A stretch of DNA of 64,000 nucleotides from Candidatus Woesearchaeota archaeon (lineage in GTDB: Archaea; Nanobdellota; Nanobdellia; Woesearchaeales; JACPJR01), in contig JACPJR010000009.1 of the NCBI GenBank assembly GCA_016187565.1, positions 26,185 to 90,184 on the forward strand, written 5' to 3'. Below the pieces are notes generated by a model. The model saw only the letters and a program-made list of their open reading frames with translations, ran no database searches and was not told the DNA's origin. Shown in pieces: positions 43,418 to 51,263 of the stretch (its first letter is position 1; every line of letters starts with the position of its first letter). The translations under genes and the position numbers were made by a program.

Positions 43418-43843
43418 TTGCAATATACCTATCGTAATGCCGAAAAGAAACCAGACGAGAGCTCTACCGAATGGCAAGATTATACTAAAAGACTAGCTGA
43501 ATATGATACTGGATATTCTTATTATACCATGGGGCAGAGTTATCCCGGCGGTGGGGGTTCAGACCCGGGTCCAGCACCACCAGAACCCAGTATACCTGAT
43601 ATTGAACTGAGAGAAACCTCAAGAGTTGAATTAGAACAAATTTATCGTTTTCACAATACCAATTTAGAAGGATTTTTGGCAGGAAGGGCATTAGGTATCG
43701 ATACTCGAAAATTAAGAAATCAATTCGGTTATTCTACGCAATTAAGAACATGCGTACATGAACATCCGGTTTTAGCAACATTAACTGTTGTTGGACCACT
43801 ATCTACTTTAGGTTGTATATTATATCAGTATTTCACTGAATAA
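43418..43843 (+). CDS. Uncharacterised protein with C-terminal membrane segment
   Basis: About 141 aa from a TTG start; no ATG fits. A Gly/Pro-rich linker (SYPGGGGSDPGPAPPEPS) follows a polar N-terminal part, and a hydrophobic C-terminal segment (ATLTVVGPLSTLGCILYQYF) could be a tail anchor. A TATA-like AGTATAAAAA lies upstream (43382-43391). Unrecognised; 43844-43968 after it contains nothing I can identify. Confidence 0.5.
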   Translation: MQYTYRNAEKKPDESSTEWQDYTKRLAEYDTGYSYYTMGQSYPGGGGSDPGPAPPEPSIPDIELRETSRVELEQIYRFHNTNLEGFLAGRALGIDTRKLRNQFGYSTQLRTCVHEHPVLATLTVVGPLSTLGCILYQYFTE

Positions 43844-43968
43844 AGCCCAGAACGTTTCCTTCCGTCATTATGGGGAGAACGCAGCGTGGTTGGGGCGAGA
43901 GTGAAACGAGCGGAGAGGTTGAAATACGGCGCGTAAGAATCATTACAGTGAAGTAAGAGATATACAAA

Positions 43969-44063
43969 CTATAGGAAAATACATTAATTTTCGTAATAAT
44001 TTGTATGTCTTTTCCTAATAAGCAAAGGACATAAAGTTACGGTTATTAGTGCCCTTTGCTATA
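43969..44063. repeat. 95-bp twin-hairpin repeat, family 2, copy B
   Basis: Inverted, nearly identical copy of 39935-40029. Its right end covers the last codons and stop of the phosphatase gene at 44046, so the repeat now supplies that gene's C-terminus. Confidence 0.85.
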
Positions 44064-44594
44064 ATGACTAAGAATGTATTTTACAGCATCTAATAAATCT
44101 TTAGCAATGAAATCGGGCTTTATTGTTTCAGGAGATAAGTGTTTTCCTGTTAATACGAATATTGTTTTACTTCCAACACATTTTCCAACTTGAATATCAG
44201 ATTGTCTATCTCCGATGACATAGGACCCTTTAAGATTTAATCTATATTTTTGTTTTGCTGCTTCAAACATTCCGGATTTTGGTTTTCTGCAATTACAATT
44301 GTCTTGATGTCCATGGGGACAACAGAAAGTATCTTCTATAGATATCCCTTCAGTTTCTAATTGTCGAAGAATGTAATTATTGATTTCGTGAAACTGTTTA
44401 ATGGTAAGTCTCCCTTTACTTATTCCTATTTGATTTGTGATAATAAATAACCTGAATTTATTATCTACAAGCAATTTCAATGCAGGGATAGTATTTGGCA
44501 ATAATCGAACTTTTTGTACTGAATCTACAATTTCATCCTCTGGCTCCTCATTAACCGTTCCATCTCTATCTAAAAAAACGATTCGTCTTGTCAT
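44046..44594 (-). CDS. HAD phosphatase, GmhB-like (heptose bisphosphate type)
   Basis: A 182-aa HAD phosphatase: FLDRDGTVNEEPEDEI carries the nucleophile DxD, ITNQIGISKG motif II, and IGDRQSDIQVG the acidic motif. The zinc loop CCPHGHQDNCNCRKPKSGM (C-x-H...C-x-C) is diagnostic of GmhB-type enzymes that dephosphorylate heptose or similar sugar bisphosphates. Cytosolic. The final residues lie in the 95-bp repeat. Confidence 0.92.
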   Translation of the reverse strand: MTRRIVFLDRDGTVNEEPEDEIVDSVQKVRLLPNTIPALKLLVDNKFRLFIITNQIGISKGRLTIKQFHEINNYILRQLETEGISIEDTFCCPHGHQDNCNCRKPKSGMFEAAKQKYRLNLKGSYVIGDRQSDIQVGKCVGSKTIFVLTGKHLSPETIKPDFIAKDLLDAVKYILSHYSKGH

Positions 44595-44783
44595 GATTGA
44601 ACAACAGGGTCTTGGATTTAATTAATGTATTGATTTTTTTGCAAGTTCCGATTAAGAAGAATGATTAAATTGCTGAGTGTGTCCTAAAACTTCTTTCTTG
44701 TTCAACCTTGAATTCTCACAGACGAAATGTTTTTGAGTTACTATTTTAAGGGGTGGGTGGATATAGAACATGGGAAAGAAAAC

Positions 44784-44894
44784 TGGGGCTGCTGGGACTT
44801 TCGTTGAATGATCTCTTTCATTTCGAACCCAGATTGCAGCGTTTTCCGTTGATAACCCGAACGCTGAGTGTTAGCCAGGTTGCACTACAGCCCC
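44784..44894 (-). tRNA. tRNA-Pro(CGG) with two predicted introns
   Basis: Minus-strand tRNA: acceptor GGGGCTG/CAGCCCC, discriminator A, anticodon stem CAGCG/CGCTG, T stem CTGGG/CCCAG. The anticodon loop TTCGGG is followed by 13 extra bases (44843-44855) before A38, i.e. an intron after position 37. The T loop TTCGAA is followed by 24 extra bases (44798-44821) before T60, giving a perfect TTCGAAT loop once removed. Mature length 74 nt with discriminator. 44595-44783 upstream holds nothing recognisable. Confidence 0.9.
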
Positions 44895-44993
44895 GTCGTC
44901 TTGAGAAATAAAGGTTGACTATTTAAATCTACTTTGTTGCTTGCCCTCAAAAAGTCAATATCTTTAAATAGAAGCTTCTCTCTTTCCTGAGTA

Positions 44994-46292
44994 ATGCATC
45001 ACGACAAAAAAGGCCAAGTTACTCTCTTTATTATTCTTGGCTTTCTTCTTCTGAGTTCACTTGCTTTTTTCCTGATCATTCGTGGTCTTAATTCTGAAAA
45101 GCAAAAAGAAGTTCTTCCGGTACAGGCAGAATTATCTACAGCAACCGATGCTGTCAATCAATATGTCCTTAGTTGTCTAAAGACCATCGGGGAGGAAGGA
45201 TTAACACGTTTAGGAATCCAAGGGGGGTATCTTTCCCTTAATCTTAATTATCTCTCCACACCAACGTATAATACGACATACCTCTACTATAATGGTGAAG
45301 TGAGAATGCCAGAACTTTCGGTGATAGAGGCAGAGCTCGCGCAATATATTGATAGTAACCTTGAGATTTGTACGAATTTTAGTATTCTTCCCGAGGTTCA
45401 GGTTACTGCTGCTAACCAGAGCAAGACGCGCGTGACGATCAGTACAAAAGAAGTATCTTTGGTAACCCAATGGGATCTCTCGGTAACAAAGGGGCAGAAT
45501 GTCCAAGACCGTGATCGTTTTACTCTTGCGCTTCCTGTAGAATTTTATGACATCTTCACAACCGTTTCTGCCATACTAAACGCAACTGCACAGCATCCAT
45601 CATTGATTGATAATTATCTCTTGCTCCAACAGAATGTGTCATTTATAGACTATCTGTTGTATGACAATGATACGGTGATTTATCTTCTTAGGGAAGATAA
45701 TGCTCGAATCAAAGGAAAGCCATACTATTTTCTTTTTGCAGCAAAAACATTGCCGATGGGTGTTCCAGTATCTCCAAGAATTCAGCCAGTCCCTCTTCTT
45801 GAGGGGACGGTTGGTGAAACTTTCCATTATGAAGTTCTTGCGAATGATCCTGAAGGGGGCGACCTCTTTTATGGTCTCCAAAGCCCCCTGTTTTCGATAG
45901 ATAACAAGACGGGAATTATTCACTTCATTCCAACCACCTTCCATAAAGGCGATCACGTTGCACTCTTAACCGTTACCACTTCACGTAATGTAACAAACTC
46001 GATGTTCTTACGGTTTCATATTGAAGGAACAAATCGTCCTCCTGTTGTCATTGTACGCAATCAAACCGTGGTTTACTTTCAGTCGCTGCATTATACCCCG
46101 TATACCTACGATGAAGAAAGCACTCAACTCACCTTTTATGTTGTGGATGCGCCTGAAGGAGTAACTATGGCAGAAGCAACAGGGGAGATTACGTGGACCC
46201 CACACGCATTAGGAAATTACACCATTACTTTTGGCGTTAATGATTCATTAGCCCAGACCGAGGCAATGTTTGTGGTTAAGGTGATACCATGA
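44994..46292 (+). CDS. Surface protein with pilin-like leader and Ig/cadherin-like repeats
   Basis: A 432-aa protein. The N-terminus HHDKKGQVTLFIILGFLLLS looks like a class III (archaellin/pilin-type) signal with KGQ before the hydrophobic helix. The outer part has a Cys-containing N-domain and two He_PIG/cadherin-like repeats at the C-terminus (EVLANDPEGGDLFYGLQ; EITWTPHALGNYTITFGVND). Likely surface-exposed. TATA-like CTTTAAATAG upstream. It overlaps the next gene by 4 nt. Confidence 0.8.
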   Translation: MHHDKKGQVTLFIILGFLLLSSLAFFLIIRGLNSEKQKEVLPVQAELSTATDAVNQYVLSCLKTIGEEGLTRLGIQGGYLSLNLNYLSTPTYNTTYLYYNGEVRMPELSVIEAELAQYIDSNLEICTNFSILPEVQVTAANQSKTRVTISTKEVSLVTQWDLSVTKGQNVQDRDRFTLALPVEFYDIFTTVSAILNATAQHPSLIDNYLLLQQNVSFIDYLLYDNDTVIYLLREDNARIKGKPYYFLFAAKTLPMGVPVSPRIQPVPLLEGTVGETFHYEVLANDPEGGDLFYGLQSPLFSIDNKTGIIHFIPTTFHKGDHVALLTVTTSRNVTNSMFLRFHIEGTNRPPVVIVRNQTVVYFQSLHYTPYTYDEESTQLTFYVVDAPEGVTMAEATGEITWTPHALGNYTITFGVNDSLAQTEAMFVVKVIP

Positions 46293-47812
46293 AAAATCCT
46301 CTTTATGGTCTCATTTTTGTCATAGTTCTTGTTACTCTGTACACGATTGCTGACACTTATGGAGCAGAGTACGAGGTTAATGAAGATAATGAAATCATCT
46401 CAGGAACAATCCCTGAAGATTATGAAGGGGCTATTAATGGCTACGTCTCATTACCCGATGGAACCATTTTTGAGGGAAAAGCACAATTTAAGGAGGGAGA
46501 AGTTTTTGTAGAGTCAGGAAATATAAATGGGCTGACCATTGAGCATGGAATCTTTTCACGCTCAGGTTCAATTTCTATTGAAGGAATAGGGAAGGTCAAT
46601 GGAATAGAAGTCTCCAATGTTATCAATGTCCGTCGGGAAGTGAACGGATTTTCAGGCTATGCAACTGAAGAGGTGCCGACAATTGTTCATGATGTACGCA
46701 TCCAGCCTGCGGGGACATATTTTCAGTATCCCTCTCGTAGTGGTCAGGGAGTAACAATTACCGCTAGCGCGGTTGAAGCCGGTAGTGGTGTAGGAATACC
46801 TACACGAGTAACACTTGGGAACTTTCCTGGATATTACCTTGAGATAGAATCGGGAAAGCAGATAGACCTTGAGTCAGATGGGAGTTACACTACCGAGATG
46901 TATGGCATTACTAATGTTTTCATTCCACCATGGAATGGAGGCTCTTTCTTACTTAATCCGCATGGAACGCTTACTGAAGGCCATCACGACTCTCACCAAC
47001 ACACCATTCGAACTGCTGAGGGAGAAATAGTAACAACAGATAGTTCTGGAAGGGATTATCACTTCAAGGCGAGAGAAGGATTTGCCAACGAACTTTCAAT
47101 TAGCGAACAGTTCATACGGGCAGAAGGTGGCTGGAAGTTTGATGTGAATGCAGAAGATTATACCCTAGAAGGTACAACGGGGCTTTACTATGATGACAAG
47201 GCCTATCCTGGAAGCGTGATGCTTGAGGCGAAAGAAACCTTAGCATTGTCTGGAGAAAATCTTCTGACGAGGATTAGGGCGAGTAATGATTTTAGTATGG
47301 TTAGCACAGATGTTGTCGTTAATGGTATTGATGGAGGGGTTTTTCATTATGTCTCGCCATTTTCACTAGAATTAAATACTCTGATGGAAAATTCTTTTCC
47401 AGGGAGCAGCGAAGAGCATCATGCAAGACTTCTTAACCAAATGGAAGATCATCACCCTCAGCAGATTGCAGAAGAATCCTTGAGCTCTCATCACCACGAT
47501 GGAGAGGAATCTGCAACACACCTCTTAGGTACTAGTGGTCATGAAACCCATAGTTCAACAACCGACATCCACAGCGGTACAAGTACCGGGGAAATTCATG
47601 GTCATGGCGGTCATGAAACGGAGAGTAATTACAAACTCAGTATTACGTATCAACCAGTCGAAACGGTCTTGGGGTACAATATACTTGTGACCGCATTTTA
47701 TGAAGGAGAGTCTGTTGAGGATCATGCAGCGCATGTGGACTATTTGAATCCACACGGTCTTGGTGAACCAGGAGAGGAAGAGCATCATGACCACGATGAA
47801 CACGGCGGATAG
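46289..47812 (+). CDS. Exported His-rich surface protein
   Basis: A 507-aa protein with a signal peptide (about residues 1-25) and a long repetitive beta-rich region of Gly/Val/Glu-type strands. The C-terminal 140 residues are very His-rich (HHDGEESATHLLGTSGHETH; EEHHDHDEHGG at the end). Probably a surface protein that binds metal ions. Coupled to the preceding surface protein, so the two may assemble together. Confidence 0.75.
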   Translation: MKNPLYGLIFVIVLVTLYTIADTYGAEYEVNEDNEIISGTIPEDYEGAINGYVSLPDGTIFEGKAQFKEGEVFVESGNINGLTIEHGIFSRSGSISIEGIGKVNGIEVSNVINVRREVNGFSGYATEEVPTIVHDVRIQPAGTYFQYPSRSGQGVTITASAVEAGSGVGIPTRVTLGNFPGYYLEIESGKQIDLESDGSYTTEMYGITNVFIPPWNGGSFLLNPHGTLTEGHHDSHQHTIRTAEGEIVTTDSSGRDYHFKAREGFANELSISEQFIRAEGGWKFDVNAEDYTLEGTTGLYYDDKAYPGSVMLEAKETLALSGENLLTRIRASNDFSMVSTDVVVNGIDGGVFHYVSPFSLELNTLMENSFPGSSEEHHARLLNQMEDHHPQQIAEESLSSHHHDGEESATHLLGTSGHETHSSTTDIHSGTSTGEIHGHGGHETESNYKLSITYQPVETVLGYNILVTAFYEGESVEDHAAHVDYLNPHGLGEPGEEEHHDHDEHGG

Positions 47813-47908
47813 GCCACGTCGACGAACCCAGGCACTTACGGACAAAATAATGTGCTGAAATTTGCGTCCTAGGTATTGGCACTTATCTCAGTCTGCAATA
47901 GCATACAC

Positions 47909-49123
47909 TCACAATCGTGCGATCTTCTTTACCTGATCGACAAATACAGCAACTTCTTCAGGAGTATTGTAGAAGTAGACTGAGGCACGGACGCTTCCCT
48001 TCATCTGGTGTTTGTTGAACCAACTATGAACGCAATGGGCTCCGCTTCGTGTCATGATGTGCTTTGAAACATCAAGCATCTGTGCAACATGGTGGGGGTC
48101 TACACCAGCTATATTAAAGGAAAAGATGCCTCCTCGTTGAGCAGCCTCTTGAGGGCCAATAAGTTGTACTTTTTTGTGTTGGAGAAGCTCCTCACTCATT
48201 AATTTGTTGAGCATGAGTTCATGTTTGGCTATCTTTTCAAGGCCTATTTTTTTGAGGTAGGTACATGCTTCACCAAGGCCAAGGATACCTGCATAATCCT
48301 GAAGTCCAGCTTCAAATCGCATGGGAACTTCTTCTTTTTGGTAATCAGTATAGGTTGCATCGATAACCGTTTCACCACCCACCAAAAACTGATCGAGTTG
48401 TTCTAGTGCAGCTTTCTTTCCATAGAGCGCACCAGTTCCTGTTGGTCCACACATCTTATGACCGGAAAAAGAGAGAAAATCAACCTTTAACGTTTGCACA
48501 TCTACGGGTTGACTGGGAACGCTCTGGGCGCCATCGACAAGGACAAGTGCATCATGCTCATGAGCAATCTTTGCAATTTCTTTAATGGGATTGGTAACAC
48601 CATCTAAGTTTGAAGTATGGACAATAGACACCAATTTTGTTGTTTGGGTAAATGCTTCTGCAAAGCGTTCGAGATTAAAGGTGTTATCAGGATTACTCGT
48701 AACAGCTACTACGGTAATACCTTTTTTTGCCTGTTTCAGCCAGGGAATAAGATTAGAATTATGTTCTTTGTCGCTGATGATAACACGGTCGTTTTTCGTA
48801 AGTCCACAACAGTTTGCAACAAGATTAATCCCCTCGGTGGTGTTTCGGGTAAAAATAATTTCTTCATCATGTTTGGCATTGATAAACTTTTTTACGTTGC
48901 GCCGTGCTCCCGTAACTTCGTCCTCAACCTTAGTGGCAAATGCGTGAGAGCTTCTTCCTGCACATGCAGTGTGTTCAGTATAATAACTGGTGAGCTTGTC
49001 AATGACCTGTTGAGGTTTTAGAGACATGCAGGCATTATCAAAATAAATAACTGGCTTCCCGAGAATAGGAAAATCCTGCCGTAATTTCTCAACATTATAG
49101 CCAGTAGAGGAAAAGAGCGTCAT
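47909..49123 (-). CDS. sufS: Cysteine desulfurase, SufS type
   Basis: A 404-aa PLP enzyme. PLP Lys in FLSFSGHKMCGPTG near residue 228, substrate Cys in MTRSGAHCVHSWF near 363, and TRNTTEGINLVAN near 94. Class II (SufS/CsdA) features. It supplies persulfide sulfur for Fe-S clusters and tRNA thiolation, so it may serve ThiI and the IscA-like protein in this window. No SufU or SufE gene is adjacent. Confidence 0.94.
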   Translation of the reverse strand: MTLFSSTGYNVEKLRQDFPILGKPVIYFDNACMSLKPQQVIDKLTSYYTEHTACAGRSSHAFATKVEDEVTGARRNVKKFINAKHDEEIIFTRNTTEGINLVANCCGLTKNDRVIISDKEHNSNLIPWLKQAKKGITVVAVTSNPDNTFNLERFAEAFTQTTKLVSIVHTSNLDGVTNPIKEIAKIAHEHDALVLVDGAQSVPSQPVDVQTLKVDFLSFSGHKMCGPTGTGALYGKKAALEQLDQFLVGGETVIDATYTDYQKEEVPMRFEAGLQDYAGILGLGEACTYLKKIGLEKIAKHELMLNKLMSEELLQHKKVQLIGPQEAAQRGGIFSFNIAGVDPHHVAQMLDVSKHIMTRSGAHCVHSWFNKHQMKGSVRASVYFYNTPEEVAVFVDQVKKIARL

Positions 49124-49131
49124 GTTTTTTT

Positions 49132-50055
49132 CTAGTTCTTTTTCTTTAATTCTTCATCAATAACCTTAGTAAATGTTTTGAATGGTTTTGGACCAACGAT
49201 CTTCTCATGGTTAATGAAGAATGTCGGTGTTCCAGGAACAGCGGCATTCCACCCAGCAAGTGCATCTGCATTGACTTCGTTTTTGTACTTTTCAGATGCC
49301 AAACAGTCGCTGAATTGCGTAAGGTTTAGCCCAACATTTCGTGCAATATCGAGCAAGGTAGTTGTGTTTAACCATTCCTGGTAGGTAAACAGCATGGTAT
49401 GATAGATCTCATATGCTCCCTGCTCTTGGGCACAATTCGCTGCCAATGCAGATTGGTAACTCCAGTTATGGGTGGGAATATAAAATGTTTTAAACTGAAG
49501 ATTTACTTTTCCATCATAGTGCTCTAAGACCTCTTTGACAATAGGTTCTGCTTTTTTGGTATAGGGACAGGCATAACAACCAAACTCAATGATTGTTAAC
49601 TCCGCATGAGGATTACCGATGATAGGATCATCCGGCTCTAAGGTTGGATACACTATTTCTGTTGGCATTTCAATTTCAGCCTCTGCAATTTTACTATTAC
49701 TTCCCGTGGGATCAAAGACACAGAACCCTGTTGATTCGGGCCCATTACAGTTGCCATACTGGACGTAGTTATAGATGCCCACGATACTCCCTGCCAAACT
49801 GGCGACAAAAAGAGTCAACATCAGCCAGGAGAGTAGTTTATAATGAGCATATATCCAGCGAGCAGTCTGAGGGGAAAATGAAATAACTCTCCCGGTAATC
49901 TCTGCCTTAATACGGTCGTCCAATCCACTTTTACATTTTCGTAGAGTGACGGTATTGAAGAGACATGCAACTGCATCCTTGGTTAATCTTCGATAGCGTA
50001 CACTGAAGATACCCAGAATGGCAAATACCGGTAAAGCAACCAAACATAAGACCAT
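49132..50055 (-). CDS. Membrane-anchored DsbA-like thiol oxidoreductase
   Basis: A 307-aa protein: hydrophobic N-terminus, a cytosolic loop, a second membrane segment (about residues 73-95), then an outer DsbA/DsbG-like domain with active site CYAC (IIEFGCYACPYTKKAEP near residue 159) and cis-Pro in VPGTPTFFINHEKIVG. It lies 8 nt upstream of sufS start, same direction. Outer-face disulfide exchange. Confidence 0.88.
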   Translation of the reverse strand: MVLCLVALPVFAILGIFSVRYRRLTKDAVACLFNTVTLRKCKSGLDDRIKAEITGRVISFSPQTARWIYAHYKLLSWLMLTLFVASLAGSIVGIYNYVQYGNCNGPESTGFCVFDPTGSNSKIAEAEIEMPTEIVYPTLEPDDPIIGNPHAELTIIEFGCYACPYTKKAEPIVKEVLEHYDGKVNLQFKTFYIPTHNWSYQSALAANCAQEQGAYEIYHTMLFTYQEWLNTTTLLDIARNVGLNLTQFSDCLASEKYKNEVNADALAGWNAAVPGTPTFFINHEKIVGPKPFKTFTKVIDEELKKKN

Positions 50056-50167
50056 TGTTCCTCCCGTACATAATTGTAGCGAAGATCCTATGTGAGGTTT
50101 ATTAATGCCTCTATTTAAAGTTTAGTAAACCCTTGTTGGTATAAATCTCTTGTTGTCCGTGTTAGGC

Positions 50168-50860
50168 TTATTGGAGTTCCTGTTCGATGATTTGTTCAAA
50201 GGCTGCATAAGGCTGAGCTCCAACAATCTCTACGCCATTGATGAAAAAGGCAGGCGTTCCTGTAACACCGTAACGTGAACCCTGTTCGAAATCGTTTTGG
50301 ACTTCTGCAGTCATTTTTCCTTCATCGAGACATTGGTTGAATTCTCCAGTGTTGAGTCCCAATTGCTTTGCATAGGCTTTCAAGCTGGTTGTGTCCAAGG
50401 CATTCTGGTTTTCAAAGAGAAGATTATGGTATTCCCAATATTTTTCTTGTTCTCCTGCACATTCAGCGGCCTCTGCAGCTTTCTGTGCGTGTTGGTGAAA
50501 TCCTAGAGGAAAATCTCGATAGACAAATTGAACCTTTCCGGTATCAATATATTTTTCTTTGATTAAGGGCAAGGTTTCAGCATAGAATCGCCCACAGTAA
50601 GGGCACTGAAAATCACTGAATTCAATAATCGTGATCGGAGCTTTTGAAGATCCTTTTGCTGCGTCATCATCAGCACTTACTTCTCTCTTGGGAATATTTT
50701 CTCCAACAATTTTTCTATCTCCCTGCCCTTGCGGTTGCCCCATGAGCTCAACATTCAAGTTATTGAGCTTCTCTGATACATGGTACATCATATAACTGTT
50801 GGTAACAGTTGCAAAGAGCGTCACAACCATAACCACCAATAGAATGCGTGCGGCGTTCAT
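50168..50860 (-). CDS. DsbA-family thioredoxin-like protein
   Basis: About 230 aa with an N-terminal membrane anchor. Active site CPYC (EFSDFQCPYCGRFY near residue 83) and cis-Pro loop GVTGTPAFFINGVEIVGAQP. Typical archaeal or bacterial DsbA-like thiol oxidoreductase acting outside the membrane. ATG 50860 after GGGGAGTGAG; a TTG at 50875 is possible. Confidence 0.92.
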   Translation of the reverse strand: MNAARILLVVMVVTLFATVTNSYMMYHVSEKLNNLNVELMGQPQGQGDRKIVGENIPKREVSADDDAAKGSSKAPITIIEFSDFQCPYCGRFYAETLPLIKEKYIDTGKVQFVYRDFPLGFHQHAQKAAEAAECAGEQEKYWEYHNLLFENQNALDTTSLKAYAKQLGLNTGEFNQCLDEGKMTAEVQNDFEQGSRYGVTGTPAFFINGVEIVGAQPYAAFEQIIEQELQ

Positions 50861-50882
50861 CTCACTCCCCTCCAAACATTTT

Positions 50883-51045
50883 TACTATACTCAAAGACAT
50901 AAATCATTAGACAATGTAGTCTTTTCGTAATACACGAGAAAAGCCTTATGGATTTTCTGTGCCCCAAAAATGTACGACATTTTTGAGGGAGCAAAAGCCA
51001 ATCTTATTTTGTCTAAACATTTGTGTCTTTTGCTATATAATCAAA
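50883..51045. other. Hairpin-rich intergenic stretch, possible diverged twin-hairpin repeat
   Basis: Contains AGCAAAAG / CTTTTGCT (about 50991-51035, followed by TATATAAT), AAAGAC / GTCTTT, and CAAAAATGT / ACATTTTTG. Stem lengths, loop sizes and the TATAGC-type end resemble the two 95-bp families but the sequence is not the same. Weak support. Confidence 0.3.
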
Positions 51046-51095
51046 ACCTCAACTATTTCCTCAACTATTTTTTCTTTTTGTTTAAAATGACCCAT

Positions 51096-51182
51096 GGCCG
51101 GGTAACCACGGCGAGTATCCTTAATTACTGTAAAAGGGGCGATATGGCAGCAATGAATACTCGGTGGTGTGCCCAGCCGGTC
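51096..51182 (+). ncRNA. Candidate structured RNA, one long hairpin
   Basis: GGCCGG pairs with CCGGTC at the ends, then ACCAC/GTGGT and CGAGTAT/ATACTCG form a long interrupted stem with a GG bulge around a 38-nt apical region. Outer G-U pairs are possible only on the plus strand, which favours plus-strand transcription. Shares ATGAAT(AC)TCGGTGGT-like sequence with the RNA at 12481. No family recognised; an H/ACA-like guide is possible. Confidence 0.45.
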
Positions 51183-51263
51183 AATGATTCTTGAGCTATC
51201 CAGATATAAAAATCATGAGAAATGTTAGTGCAAAAATAGGGAAAGTCTGTGAACCTATTAAAT

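Noticed and set aside
43850..43960. GC-richer stretch after the gene at 43418
   Set aside because: I looked for a tRNA, hairpin or gene remnant and found no consistent structure or reading frame.
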